DNA of 64,000 nt. Origin: Lichtheimia corymbifera B2541. Lineage: Eukaryota > Mucoromycota > Mucoromycetes > Mucorales > Lichtheimiaceae. Shown piece by piece: positions 1-11,174 of the stretch (its first letter is position 1; the number at the start of each line of letters is the position of its first letter). Under the pieces are notes generated by a model. That model made no database searches, was not told the DNA's origin, and was given only the letters and a program-made list of their open reading frames with translations. The stretch lies in assembly GCA_000697475.1 (NCBI GenBank), contig JNEU01001111.1, forward strand, positions 1 to 64,000, read 5' to 3'. A program made the translations under genes and the position numbers.

Positions 1-480
1 AGTGTGGGTCCTTTATTAAGACAAAGTTGTTCAGCATGTCGTAGAGCACATTGTGTGAAAGTTTGAGGTTCGAGACAGGCGATCCCAATATCACGCATTA
101 ATATCAGTGTATGTGGATATATGTCTGACTGCCTGACAGATTTAGTTTCCACCTCTTCCACCCCCATCTACTTCCCTCTTCTACCCATTCTCAATTGTTG
201 CCCATTCAAATACAACTACAGCCTGCAAACGATTGGTCTGCTTCAACCCATCATGTCAATGCTGCAGTTGTCTTGATCCTATTGCCTTTGACTGAATGGT
301 AAGTTCCATGACGTGTACTCCCCACTACAGCAACACCCGCGTTTCTTGACACTTCACCTTCTCTTGTACACTCCTTGACCACGACCAATCGTAACAGCAT
401 TCATTCCAGCAGTTGCTATTAGCAAGGCCCTTATCCCCAATGTCTTCAGGTCATTTGCAGCAACATGCCTTACAGCCTTT
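1..480 (-). repeat. Dispersed repeat, R block, inverted copy
   Basis: Read on the minus strand, this stretch matches 33050-33615 and 2320-2885 on the plus strand. Shared landmarks are the CTTAATAAAG-type start, the GACATGCTGA-type motif, the tract after GGTTGAAGCAGGACAATCG, and the ATTCAGTCAAAG word. No convincing coding potential is seen; short ORFs are broken differently in each copy. It is cut by the window edge. Confidence 0.7.
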
Positions 481-552
481 GTTACGTGGGCAGCAGATAG
501 CCATTGTATAGAACAGCTTTATTTACGTGTATCAATTTGCTTCAATACATAC

Positions 553-590
553 GACTTCTTATGGATACGGATATGGATATGGATATTGGT
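553..590. repeat. GGATAT-type hexanucleotide microsatellite
   Basis: About four imperfect GGATAT units occur in a row inside non-coding repeat DNA. The tract creates a spurious Met/Asp-rich ORF. Confidence 0.6.
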
Positions 591-644
591 TTTGTGCATG
601 AGATGAAAGGGATTGGATATATACAATCGGTGGAAGAAGAGTGT

Positions 645-1220
645 ATCCATTGTCAACTTGACGAGTATGCTCGATGCCATCATCCTGACTTTACACCCGA
701 TTCCATGGCGACTACCATCACCATCTTGTGCAACCAGGCAACCAGTGTACAATCTTCTTCACCATCCAAGTTCATGATTGACACACCTTGCATCATATAA
801 TTCGCCATCATGTACCTTTGCACGATACTCCCTCCAACTCCCCCACCCCAATTGGAGTAATTCATTGTACACCTCCCAACCTATCTCTTGTGAATGATGT
901 TGGATTAAAGGATTACTTTGACAGATACAATATTGTGTTGGCGATGATTTCTAAGTAATGTGAGAGATCTTCTTCCTGAGCTGCACGTTGTCATGTGTGT
1001 GTGCATTGTATTATAGTAGAATGATTATGGTATAGCAATGCATGATCGGAGAGAAAGACAGAGTCTGATATAGATGCATTGTGTATTGAACAAAGGTTGG
1101 ATTTGATAGTATAATACAGCTCCCTTCTTTCGTGTGATGAGGTCTTGTCAATATGCCGTACCACAAGTTCCCATTTTGATTATTTAGAAAGATAGTTATT
1201 TAATAGTATACAGCGGGAGG
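645..1220 (+). repeat. Dispersed repeat, D block, copy 1
   Basis: Matches 37445-38070 in the same orientation. Shared words include GATTGTCAACTTGA-type, CTTGTGAATGATGTT, GAGAGAAnGACAGAGTCTGAT-type and a CGTACCACA..TTCCC tract. The copies have many substitutions and small indels, so the duplication is old. No gene is seen. The stretch 1221-1640 holds AT-rich sequence with nothing recognised. Confidence 0.65.
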
Positions 1221-1639
1221 TGACACTTTCCTATTGTCAGATCCGCCCATCATGATGGCCCGTATGAAATGATTCATTCTTATATAAGGATGCATGGGAT
1301 AGCGTTAGCTGAAACTGCACATTGATAAATATGTTTTTTTTTCATGTGCTCGTTCCATATTGTATAACTCATTCGTCTTGAATATAATGAATTAAGCTCT
1401 AATACACAGTGAATAGCATGCTCTGTAACAAGCAAATGTTGGGCATTATCACTCTCAAACAAATTATGTTTGCAATAAAAGCGTTAAGGGAATCGCCACT
1501 GCCTTTAGTCTACTATTGTCATGTAAGGTAGAAGCTTTAATGAAGTCATAATATGTTATGGCAAAAGAACAAAAACATCGCGATACGACCACGCACATGA
1601 TCCAACCTCGCTTGACGACCTTCTATTTCTACTCCCCAT

Positions 1640-3960
1640 TCAGTCCAGAAACCAACCAAGTGATCCACACCTCGACCATATGAGCTGATAGTATGATACC
1701 CCATATATTTTGCAGAATCCAATTTTCATCCAGTAAAGAAGTCGAAGAACAGTACATGGTAATGGGGATGTCTAGCAAGTAAACATGATAAAGGGCAAAT
1801 TGATTAAGATACGGGGGGTGAACCACAGAGGCAACAGGGATAATAGTGTCATTGCGTTCTTGGTTGCTGCCGTCGTGATCGTCCTTCATCCATGATTCAA
1901 AATAGCTGCTGAATGCATTGAATCGATTAATCCAATTTAACATCCACTGCTGTAGAACACCTTTTGTCAATTCGATCCAGTACATCATCATCCTTAGCCG
2001 CATCCTCGTGATATGATCCATCCTTCCTGCTGACGACGTGCAATGTAACCAAAGCCGCATTCCAGGATTTCCTCCTCATCAGTGCACTTGGTGGCACCCA
2101 TAATCATTGCAAATCCAATATGTTGGTTGAAAAGAGCCACGCGATTGGTGCATCCTTCCTTATCCATCCGGCTGTTGATAGCTGATATGGATCATCCCTT
2201 GGTATCCGTATGTATCGAAGCTAGTTGCTGTGCGTAAATAACGCTGTTTCTATTCAATGGCTATCTGCTGTTCATGTCAAAAAGGCTGCAATGCAGGATG
2301 CTGCAACAAAGAACGCTATTCGAGACAATGAAATAAAGTCGTTCATAATAGGAGCAACAGCTGTTGCGTTTGGTCGTGGCAAAGAAGTGTGCAAGAGAGC
2401 GCGTGTTGCAGTAGATGACGAAGTTGTGAAATACAATGAGGATTTTGTTAATGGCAGCTGCTGTTACGATTGGTTGTGGCAGAGGATTGTACAAGAGAAC
2501 GTGCAGTGTCAAGGAACGCGGGTGTTGTCGTGGGGTGCACACACCATGAAGTTGCCATTCAGTCAAAGATAAATAGGATCAAGACAATCGTAGAATTGAC
2601 ATGATGGGTTGAAGCAGGACAATCGTTCGCAGGTGGTAGTTGTGGTTGAATGGGGCAACAGTTGGGAATGGGAGGAAGAGAGAAAAAAGCTACAAGTGGA
2701 AGAGCTGGAAATTAAATAAGTCAGGCACTGTCAGGCATATTCATGCACACTGTAAATTGATCCATGTTCTTGAGATTGCCACTCTCAAACGTCAAACTTG
2801 CACTCAATATGATCTTGCTCATGCTGATCAATTTTGTCTTAATAAAGAACCCATACTTCATTCAAAGATTTTGAATGGGAGGGTGTAATGTGGGTTTACT
2901 ATGATGGACGAAAATTCCGTCCCCCGCCCGAATTCATGAAATGTCATTTAGTATGAGTTACCTTGGGATTCCACATTTTGAACTTCAAACTTGGTAAGCA
3001 GGTTCGCTGGGACATGCTGATCAACTCCATTCATTTAAAAGCCGTATGCTTCATTATGATGTTCCAATGAATCGGGCGGTTCAAATTTAGGAGAAACGAT
3101 GGACGGACGGAACGCAAGTAGGGTGTATAGTGCACCCCCCCGCCGTTGCCCACCTCCAACGTCAAACTTGGTCAGGCGGGTGGGCTCCGACATGCTGAAC
3201 AACTCCATTCATATTAAAGTTGCAGACTTCATTGTGAGAATAAAAATGGGAGCGCCGGACGTTGAACGTGCAGGAATATATGTAAGTTGGACGGTCCATA
3301 ACCTCGAGATTGCCCTTTTCAAACTTGAAACTTTCTGACAACGTGCTCTCCGACATGCTGATCAATTTCATTCTCATAAAGACCTCATGCTTCATTTGAA
3401 AATTGGAAATGGGAGAGTATAATATGGGATTTACTATGTTGGTCGGGAATTGGGTATCCGTCGAATTCATGATTTTATTGATACAGTATAAAGCACCTTG
3501 GGTTTCCTGATCTCGAGCTCGAAACTTGGTCAGAAGGTTCGCTGAGACATACTGATCATCTTCATTCATTTGAAAACCACACGTTTCATTATAATGTTTT
3601 TATGAATCGAACGGTCCAAATATAGGAGAAACGATGGCAAGTAGGGTGTATAGATAGATAGTGCACGTCTCCGCCATTGTCCATCTGGAACTTCAAACTT
3701 GGTCAGAATGAACGCTAGGATATATTGATCACCTTTGTTCATGAAAATTATGAATGTCCGACGATGAACGGGCGGGAACATAGCAAGGTGTGCGGTTCGT
3801 TGTTCCAGCGTTGCTTAGTCAAATCCTCTCGTATCAAGAAAGTTAAAAGATGGAAATGTTGGGCTGAAGCAGGACAATCGTTCACATGTAATGGAATGGG
3901 CAACAGTTGTGTTTGGGAGGAAAAGGCTATTAGCTGGCAGTTTATAAACTGAATTGCAAA
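1640..3960 (+). repeat. Dispersed repeat, E-R-Y composite, copy 1
   Basis: Three consecutive blocks match 32440-34130 in the same order and orientation. E is 1640-2220, R is 2320-2885 and Y is about 2885-3960. Y is itself built of divergent units of roughly 170-200 bp, each carrying a GACATGCTGA(T/A)CAA word followed by a TTCAT..AAA tract, seen near 2821, 3014, 3190, 3353, 3548 and 3718. No open frame is conserved between copies, so I treat all of it as non-coding repeat DNA. It ends about 260 bp before the RPS9 start. Confidence 0.65.
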
Positions 3961-4220
3961 TATCGACAACACATGATTACAGGATCCTGTAAAGATGTAT
4001 ACTATAAAAATGTATTGTGGTTGCCTAAACGTGTAAGCTTTTAATTATAAGATCATATCTCAAAGGCAGTGTTGAGCATTCAATGAGAACTGGAGCAGGT
4101 TGCTAAGCAAAAGATCACGAATGTTGGTTTCAATAGGAGAATCAAAAAAATTTTTCTCACAAATAGATGGGGCAAAGGGGAACCTTTGTTGTTTCTTTCT
4201 CTTTTCCTTTTTCTTTAAAC

Positions 4221-4860
4221 ATGACGGGTGCTTCGCGTACTTACAGCAAGACTTCCAAGGTCCCTAAGCGTCCCTATGAATCAGCTCGTCTTGACCAAGA
4301 GTTGAAGCTCGTTGGCGAGTACGGTCTCAAGAACAAGCGTGAAGTCTGGCGTGTCGGTTTGACCTTGTCCAAAATCCGTCGTGCTGCTCGTGATTTGCTT
4401 ACCTTGGATGAGAAGGATCCTCGTCGTCTTTTCGAGGGTAATGCCTTGATCCGTCGTCTTGTTCGCATTGGTGTCTTGGATGAAAGCCGTATGAAGCTTG
4501 ATTACGTCCTTGGTCTTAAGATTGAAGACTTTTTGGAGCGCCGTCTTCAGACTCAAGTCTTCAAGCTTGGTCTTGCCAAGTCTATCCACCATGCTCGTGT
4601 CCTTATCCGTCAACGTCACATTCGCGTTGGCAAGCAAGTTGTCAATGTTCCCTCCTTCATTGTCCGTTTGGTAAGTGCTTTTATCATACAATCCAATGAG
4701 GTGGCTTTTATCTGACTTTGTACTTTTGAATTTATAGGATTCCCAAAAGCACATTGACTTTGCCTTGACCTCTCCTTATGGTGGTGGTCGCGCTGGTCGT
4801 GTCAAGAGAAAGAGAGCCAAGGCCGCCGAGGGTGGTGATGACGAAGAGGATGAGGAGTAA
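4221..4860 (+). CDS. RPS9: 40S ribosomal protein S9 (uS4)
   Basis: Small-subunit ribosomal protein of 190 residues that binds 18S rRNA and helps decoding fidelity. Exons are 4221-4670 and 4738-4860; the 67-nt intron has GTAAGT and ATAG ends and joins in phase. The sequence follows the eukaryotic uS4 pattern throughout: RTYSKT near the N terminus, [27 protein letters not shown], the S4 RNA-binding domain around [15 protein letters not shown], then a basic and finally acidic tail ([10 protein letters not shown]). The start at 4221 is chosen because homologues begin there; an upstream in-frame Met at 4167 would add 18 residues that look like pyrimidine-rich leader. Length is normal for the family. 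Confidence 0.96.
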
Positions 4861-5325
4861 ATCTCTTTATCTTTACAAGCTGTTGTATGAACCTTTGCAT
4901 GCCGTGAATAAAAAAAGATGTCCATCTACGCATGGTTTCCTTTTTTGCATGCAAAGCACCTGTGCAAATTAGCACAGTATCATGGCAACATAAACACACG
5001 TGTAAGTATATCTCGCACTTGGTGTGGCGGGGTGGTTTGATGCTCATCTCTTGGTCTTTCCTTTCTTTTTTTTGACTTTTGGATGTAGCTTCCCTTCTCT
5101 CTCCCTCTCGCCTTCCACTTTTTACCATGTGTGTGTATATGTTTGTGTTTTTGCCAGGTGCTTTGCATGTAAATGTTGTCAATTGATTGGGGGAGGTGTG
5201 GTGTAATAGTCAGCCGAAAATGGTATTGGAACAGCATTAGATACTCTTTAACAAGTAAGTGATAATAAACAAAGAAAACATTTTTTATATGTATATATCG
5301 TTGGGTTTTGCTTATTGCTTGTGCT
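4861..5325. other. Convergent intergenic spacer, RPS9 / PMT1
   Basis: Downstream of both genes. It holds AATAAA-like words (near 4907) and a pyrimidine-rich tract around 5055-5115, as expected for 3' ends. No gene was found. Confidence 0.6.
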
Positions 5326-8300
5326 CTATGGTGATGGTATGCTTTGTTGATCATTGATAGCGGCATCAGCAGGTGATGATTCAGCGGCAGCAGGGGCTTT
5401 GATGGCATCAGATACAATATTGACTACATCTGCTACTTCAGGTGGAAGCTCCTTGTCCTTGGCAAAGTAACTTTTGAGAGCATTTTGCATCTTGCCAAAT
5501 GCATTTCCTTCTATGCGGGTGCCGTGGTATTGCGAAATCTCATCATGGAACCTATGCATGACATAAGTTATACACCAACTAAACACTCACAATGTTGTCC
5601 ACACTTACTGTACACAGTCAAAATCCCATGTTGAGCGCCATTTGTGGGCCATGCATTCTTTCTTTGTCCAGGGTTCGGCATAGGTGATGGGGATAAACTG
5701 GCGATATACAGTGATCACGCAAAGAACAACCAGCACAGCTGCGATTGTGCGCTTTTTGGATACCAGTCGTACAGTGACAAAGTCAAATACCACACCAAAT
5801 AGCAGGATCGAAAAATAAAGTGCTGGCATGTAATGGTGCAAGAATAGCTGTCGACCCATCAGGAAAAATGGAATGTAGTGAAGTATCCATCCCACCAAAA
5901 AGAAGCCGGCCGACTCGTCATAAAACTTCCTTAGACCTATCATGATAGTGTGATAAGTCCTCCCGATCCTTGACTTTTTCATATCCAGGATCTTACCTGC
6001 CAATTGAATATGGATGCCTCTCTTGTCCAGCAATAAGAGGATAGCTCGAAAAGCAACGTAAATGACAATAGATGCTGTTGACATCCAGTAAACCAATGGG
6101 TTTCCGAGCAAGTAAAGATGTCGAAAATCTCGTCCCCAAAAGTTGATACCACGTCGAAGCAAAGGCCATGCCTAATGCCATCAATAGTCAAATCACTGCA
6201 CAATATTCCAAACACTTTGGTTACTTACTGATGGCCGAGAATCGTATGGATGCGATGATGTCAAGCCTTTGTTAACATCCCACATAACCTTGTTCAATTC
6301 CATAAACTTGGCAAGGAATCCAGGGCGGCGATAGTTCACTCGTTCTGTATCAGGAGGCACTGGTTATAGAAAAGCGATTAGTGTCGTTGGTTGTGCAGCC
6401 ATAGCGTAATATCACATACATAGTGCATTCTCGGTTGATTCGATGTACCACATTGTCTTTGGCTTTTTTCCATTCTTGATGCATGTAACTTCTTGTTGAC
6501 CCCAACCCCATTCTGGTAACTTGACAGAATGGGAAAAAAGAGCACAGTTCTGTAACACATGTACCAATCGAAACTTGGAGTGAAGCGTTCGTAGCCTATC
6601 TTTGGATTCTGGGTCATGCTTGTCATGATCAACGATTTCCCCCCGCCAATAGTCGTTGGCATCACCATCGAAGCCAGGGAAGCCATATGTACTGAACGTC
6701 CATTAGCACTCACTTGGTTACATGTTCCTTTTCCTTTGTTTACCTGACTTCGTTGTGATAATCCAAATCAGTCATGGGGGGTCGATGATCGTGCGAATGA
6801 AGGCGTTTGTTGGAATCATTGTGAATGAGACGTACGATATCTCCATGTTTGATATATTCAATGCCAGTGACTTGCTCTGTGTCCTTCTTGTAGATGGTCC
6901 ACCAGTTATTGTCATCGCGATGTGGGTAGAGCGTTACTTGTTGTTCTGTAATACAGGTCTCAGTGCCTGATTTTCTTCCACCTTGATGCTAATACACTTA
7001 CGCTTGCTTCCAGTAGGATAATCATGAGGATGGGAATGTAAATAACCACCGCGAGTAGCCATATGGCGGATATAAACCCGGGACCCATAAGCAATATCTG
7101 ATACAATTAATCAGTATCACCCATTTCCTATCATTATCCCAATTGAATCTCCTTACCAACAGGTGTGTCAGCGAGCTTGTGACCTGCTAAAGTTTGTTGG
7201 AACTCTGGTGACATGAAGCCATTGCCCTCGCCACTGTTTGGCAATGAGTGAAAGTGGATACCGAACATGAGCATATAGACCGTGATTGGTAGTACAATCA
7301 AGCAGAACGCACGTGCCATGAAATGACGAATAAAAATAGGCTTGCATGAAATGAGTTGCCTGATATTCATTGTTGCATTGATTCAACTTACCACCGGCAC
7401 ACGGGTATCTCCCCAAATTTCCCAGAGGTTCTTGACGGTTGATACACCCACCGTGGCGATCATGAAGAGACCCACCCATTTGCAGCTCACAGTCAAACCC
7501 AATCCTAAGCCTGTCAATGCCAGCCAAAAGTACCACCAGAATTGGAACGGTCTGTAGATTGACGTGTGAGATACATGGTAACTTGAGCTTGTTGATAAAT
7601 GTATACCTGTTTTGCTGATTATGAAAATTGACCCATACAAGCGCTGTAGCTGCTGTAAATGACAAGAGCACAGGATCCAGCAAGATATGTCGATTATTGG
7701 TGATCAGGCCATTCTCTACAGCATTCCATCAGTTTTCCTTTCCATTTATATCCCATTTCCTCATACTTACCATAGCATACCATCAAGGCAGCTACTACAG
7801 CAGAAGCCACTGAATGGCCCGATTGTCGCATGGTCCAATAAGCGATGGGCACCGTTAATACACCGTTCAAAGCACAAAACACACGCATGGAAATATACGG
7901 AACACCAGGACCAATATAATCCCTGACGTGTCCATGTCAGTCTAAATCACTATATTGACTCCTTCCCCCTTTGGATACTCACTTGCCAATATCCTTGAAA
8001 TCAAATCCACCATCAAAGCCTGCCAACTTTGCCACTAGCGCGATCAACATTTTTGCGAGCTATATAAATATGCGTGTGAGTTCTACCTCTCTATATATAC
8101 AATGAACATCACATTGAACTTACTGGTGGATGCACATCCATAAAGAAGCGTGTCTTGATATACTTGCTAGCGAATCCACCAAAATGGACCTCATCAAAGC
8201 TTGGATATCATCAGTTTTCATTCCACCCAAGCATCTCAAGTCATACTTACACGACCGAACTTGGCTGTGAGATCCTCCACAAGCGAATATATAAAGCCCA

Positions 8301-8660
8301 CGCAGTGAGAGCGAGACTGATACGCCAATCACGTTTACGAGCTTTGGAGTCTGCAATAGCTTTTCTTTGTCGTGCCTTGAATATCTTGGAGTCATAGTCC
8401 ATTGATAGATCGACATCGTCAAAAGGATCGTCTGTTTCGTTTGGCCTTTTGAAATGGCGTTGACGAAAAGAGTCTGAGGATCGTGTAGTGCCGGTAGCGA
8501 AACCGTTGGTATCATCGCGCATGGTTAAAGGAATGTGGTCTGGAGCTGCAGCAGCAGTGGAGTTGGGAGAAAGGAACGATGAGGTTGGTGGTTGCTGTGG
8601 GAATTGCCCCGCCAGGGGTTGTTGTTGGAAATAAGGCAGCGACGAGTGTCGACTGGTCAT
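5326..8660 (-). CDS. PMT1: Protein O-mannosyltransferase, PMT1 family
   Basis: Integral ER membrane enzyme that transfers mannose from dolichyl-phosphate mannose to Ser/Thr of secretory proteins. Fourteen exons, in transcript order: 8660-8251, 8199-8124, 8059-7983, 7922-7771, 7715-7607, 7551-7392, 7340-7157, 7097-7002, 6945-6744, 6691-6420, 6359-6229, 6171-5997, 5936-5609, 5551-5326; about 865 aa. The first luminal loop has FDEVHFGGFASKYI and FMDVHPPLAKM, which carry the conserved Asp-Glu pair. A MIR region follows (GGYLHSHPHDYPTGSKQQQ, RLHSHDHRPP, GFDGDANDYW), then C-terminal membrane segments around FLHHYMPALYF. These motifs fit PMT1 rather than PMT2 or PMT4. The 60-nt intron 5937-5996 is a multiple of three without a stop, so retention would go unnoticed; I splice it because family spacing requires it. 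An alternative ATG at 8820 lies in another frame. Confidence 0.9.
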
Positions 8661-9125
8661 TTCGTTCAATGGTCGACAAGGTAGAATGAATGAATGGTGT
8701 TTGTCTGTGTACCAATATGGTTGAAAGAAGAGTGGAGTACGGTGAATACTTTGTGGTAGAAAAAGAAGACACGGCGGAAGATGTGGTTTCTGTAATAGGC
8801 ACACTACCACTACTCGCCATTGCGGCGACTTAAAACGTTTCTCATATGATGTTGAATGGAGAGTTTTCATGCCAGCCTATGCCATTTTTATATATGCAAT
8901 CAATGATTGCCTAATGCACGGCCCCTTCCCAATAATGCTTATTGTATATAAAGCATACCTCTTCCCAATCCCATCGATTGCTGCAAAAACAAGATATTTT
9001 GTATCTTATTGTTGGATGATGTACAAAAAAGCCACAGGCTTTTTCTAAGAGTTACAGTAATTACATGTGCGTTCGAGTGTGTGGAGTATGTATATAAGTG
9101 AGTGGGGGTGTTTGTACAATGTATT
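8661..9125. other. Intergenic: PMT1 upstream / homeodomain gene downstream
   Basis: Holds a pyrimidine-rich leader region and TATATA-like words near 8888 and 8945 on the PMT1 side. No gene was found. Confidence 0.5.
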
Positions 9126-11174
9126 TTACTTTATGCGCTTGCATAAAGACCGGGCTTCATCCTCATCAGTTTCAATATCAGCAGCTTCACGATCCCGTTT
9201 CTTGCCTTGCTTTGCTTCAGTAAATGCTAGGAACGAAGCATAATCGTACACCTTGTTGGGATATGCCTTTTTCAAGCGTTGGTATTGCTCAAGTTTGCTT
9301 TGGTGGCGTCGACGTGCATTTTGAAACCATGTTGAGACTATTATCGAACGAGCGTAAGTTACGTTGTTTATGATAACAAAATATGATTACCTACCCTGCA
9401 CCAATGTCTTGTTCGCTTGTTCGGCAAGAATTGCCTTGTGATTTGGCTCAGGGGTCCTCCCACCATGCTGAAGGTACCAATTCATCAAGACGTTTGTTGT
9501 TTCACGGCTGTAATTTTTGCGGGTCTTTTTTGGCACTCCACGTTGGCTACTTGATGATGACGACGAAGAAGAAGAAGAGGAGGAGGAGGAGGAAGAAGAG
9601 GATGTACGTCGTCGTCTTCGTCGTGGTTGTGGTTCATGACCTTCACCATATTCTGAGCTTGTATCACGACAAGATGAATCATCATCGTCATCATCATCAT
9701 CGTCTTCTGGAATCCACTCGTCTGAATGCTGGCCATGTGCGGTGGTCGTGGTGGTAGGTATTGATGCTGATCCATCATCGTCTTCCAGGTCAGTATTGTC
9801 AGATCCAAGTGTGGTATCAATAGTGTTGCTACTAGCAACATCCAAATCTCCTTTAGGGGCTTGTATCGATGGTTCGGTGCTGTGTTCTTTTCGCCATACT
9901 GAAGTGGATATAGGTGCAGAGGCTTGTCGTTGTCGACGCGGTTTATTGCGTTGTTGTGCTGAAGATGCGGATTGACGGCGATAACGTCGAGGATTGGAAA
10001 TGGAACGATCAACAACACGGCTTGCAAGCGTGTGTAGGCAATCATAGATACATTGGCGAATAGGTGGGAATTCACCATCATCATGTGTCAGCACCTGGAT
10101 TGCTCGTTCATTGATGCCAGTCCACTGGGATTCATTCATCTTGGAATGCTTGGCTACTTGTCCTTGTAGATCCAGCAAGAGCTGATTCAAAGGATGTGAT
10201 TCATAGATCTCGCCATCTTCTTCCTCATACTCCTCTTCGTCAATGCTGCTGTTATCTGCAAACTCGGCTGTGCTTACATCATCATCAGCTTGTTGTTGCT
10301 CGTCCACAAGCAACTCATCCTCAGCCGCTGTAGGTGTATGTGGTAATGTTGCAGGCCATGGTGCAAATACATCGTCATATGCATCCTCCTCATCCTCATC
10401 TTCTGAAAAGCAGCAATCCGTATTGCTATCGGCCATCAATGCATCATCACCTCCATTGATTGCGAGTGGTGCTGATAGCTGCGCTGAATCTGCTGGTGAT
10501 GTCGTATCACCATGAGCAAACAAGATGGCAAGATCGTTGCCACAATCAGTGGTGCTGATATTGGCAGGAAGTGAAAATAATTCTTGGTCGGCGGCATCCA
10601 TATCTAAAATGGTGTTGGTCACGGGTATGATGCCGGTGGATGGCGGTGAGAAAGGACTTGGATACACTGAATCTTGATAGCTGTCATCAGGGGTTGTAGG
10701 CTGTTGAGTTGTATTGCATTGCTCATCCTCAGGACCAGGAGATGACCACATTGTATGAGAGCTGGCAATAGAAGCACTAGGAGATTCCATACCGGTATCT
10801 GCATGCATCTTTGTTGATGTTACTGTTGTCCAGGTCGCATGCCGCTTTTCATCATGGCTGTTCTCTGCTACTGTCGTTGCTGTTGCTGCTGCAGGTGCCA
10901 CGCGAGGATATCCCAACATTGGATCATCGTCTTGTGAAAAGCAAAATGCTTTCCTTGACCCCATTAAATCGTAACTTTGATGCGGTGGAGAAAACATTGT
11001 TACCATCGTTTCATTCCAGGTTCCAGAAGATAACACCGATGATGGATGAAAGCGTTGGATCCCAAGAAGCGAAGATTGTTGGTTGGGATATTGAAGAAAA
11101 TGTTGCATATCAGAAAGTGAAGGTTGCTGATGGTGATGAGGATGCTGTGGCTGATCGCCTGTAGCTGCTGACAT
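9126..11174 (-). CDS. Homeodomain transcription factor, TALE-like
   Basis: Predicted nuclear DNA-binding protein of 663 residues. Exons are 11174-9395 and 9337-9126; the intron (GTAGGT...ATAG, 57 nt) falls inside the homeodomain, just before recognition helix 3. The homeodomain spans about residues 549-612: it begins KKTRKNYSRETTNVLMNWYL, has an extended loop QHGGRTPEPNHKA typical of the TALE class, and ends in helix 3 WFQNARRRHQ. The long N-terminal part is low complexity: Gln/His-rich start, several acidic runs (DDDDDDDDDD, EDEDEEDAYDD), and a run of about 20 Ser directly before the homeodomain. Acidic tracts could act as activation regions (inference). The gene is followed upstream by 2.7 kb without other genes. 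The target and orthologue are unknown. Confidence 0.85.

Noticed and set aside
2885..3720. CRISPR-like spaced repeats
   Set aside because: Units are 170-200 bp, strongly diverged, and the host is a eukaryote.
4281..4754. 157-codon frame antisense to RPS9
   Set aside because: Shadow of a highly biased ribosomal-protein coding sequence.
5326..8660. PMT4 or PMT2 assignment
   Set aside because: The luminal loop and MIR motifs (FMDVHPPLAKM, HSHDHRPP, GFDGDANDYW) match the PMT1 subfamily better.
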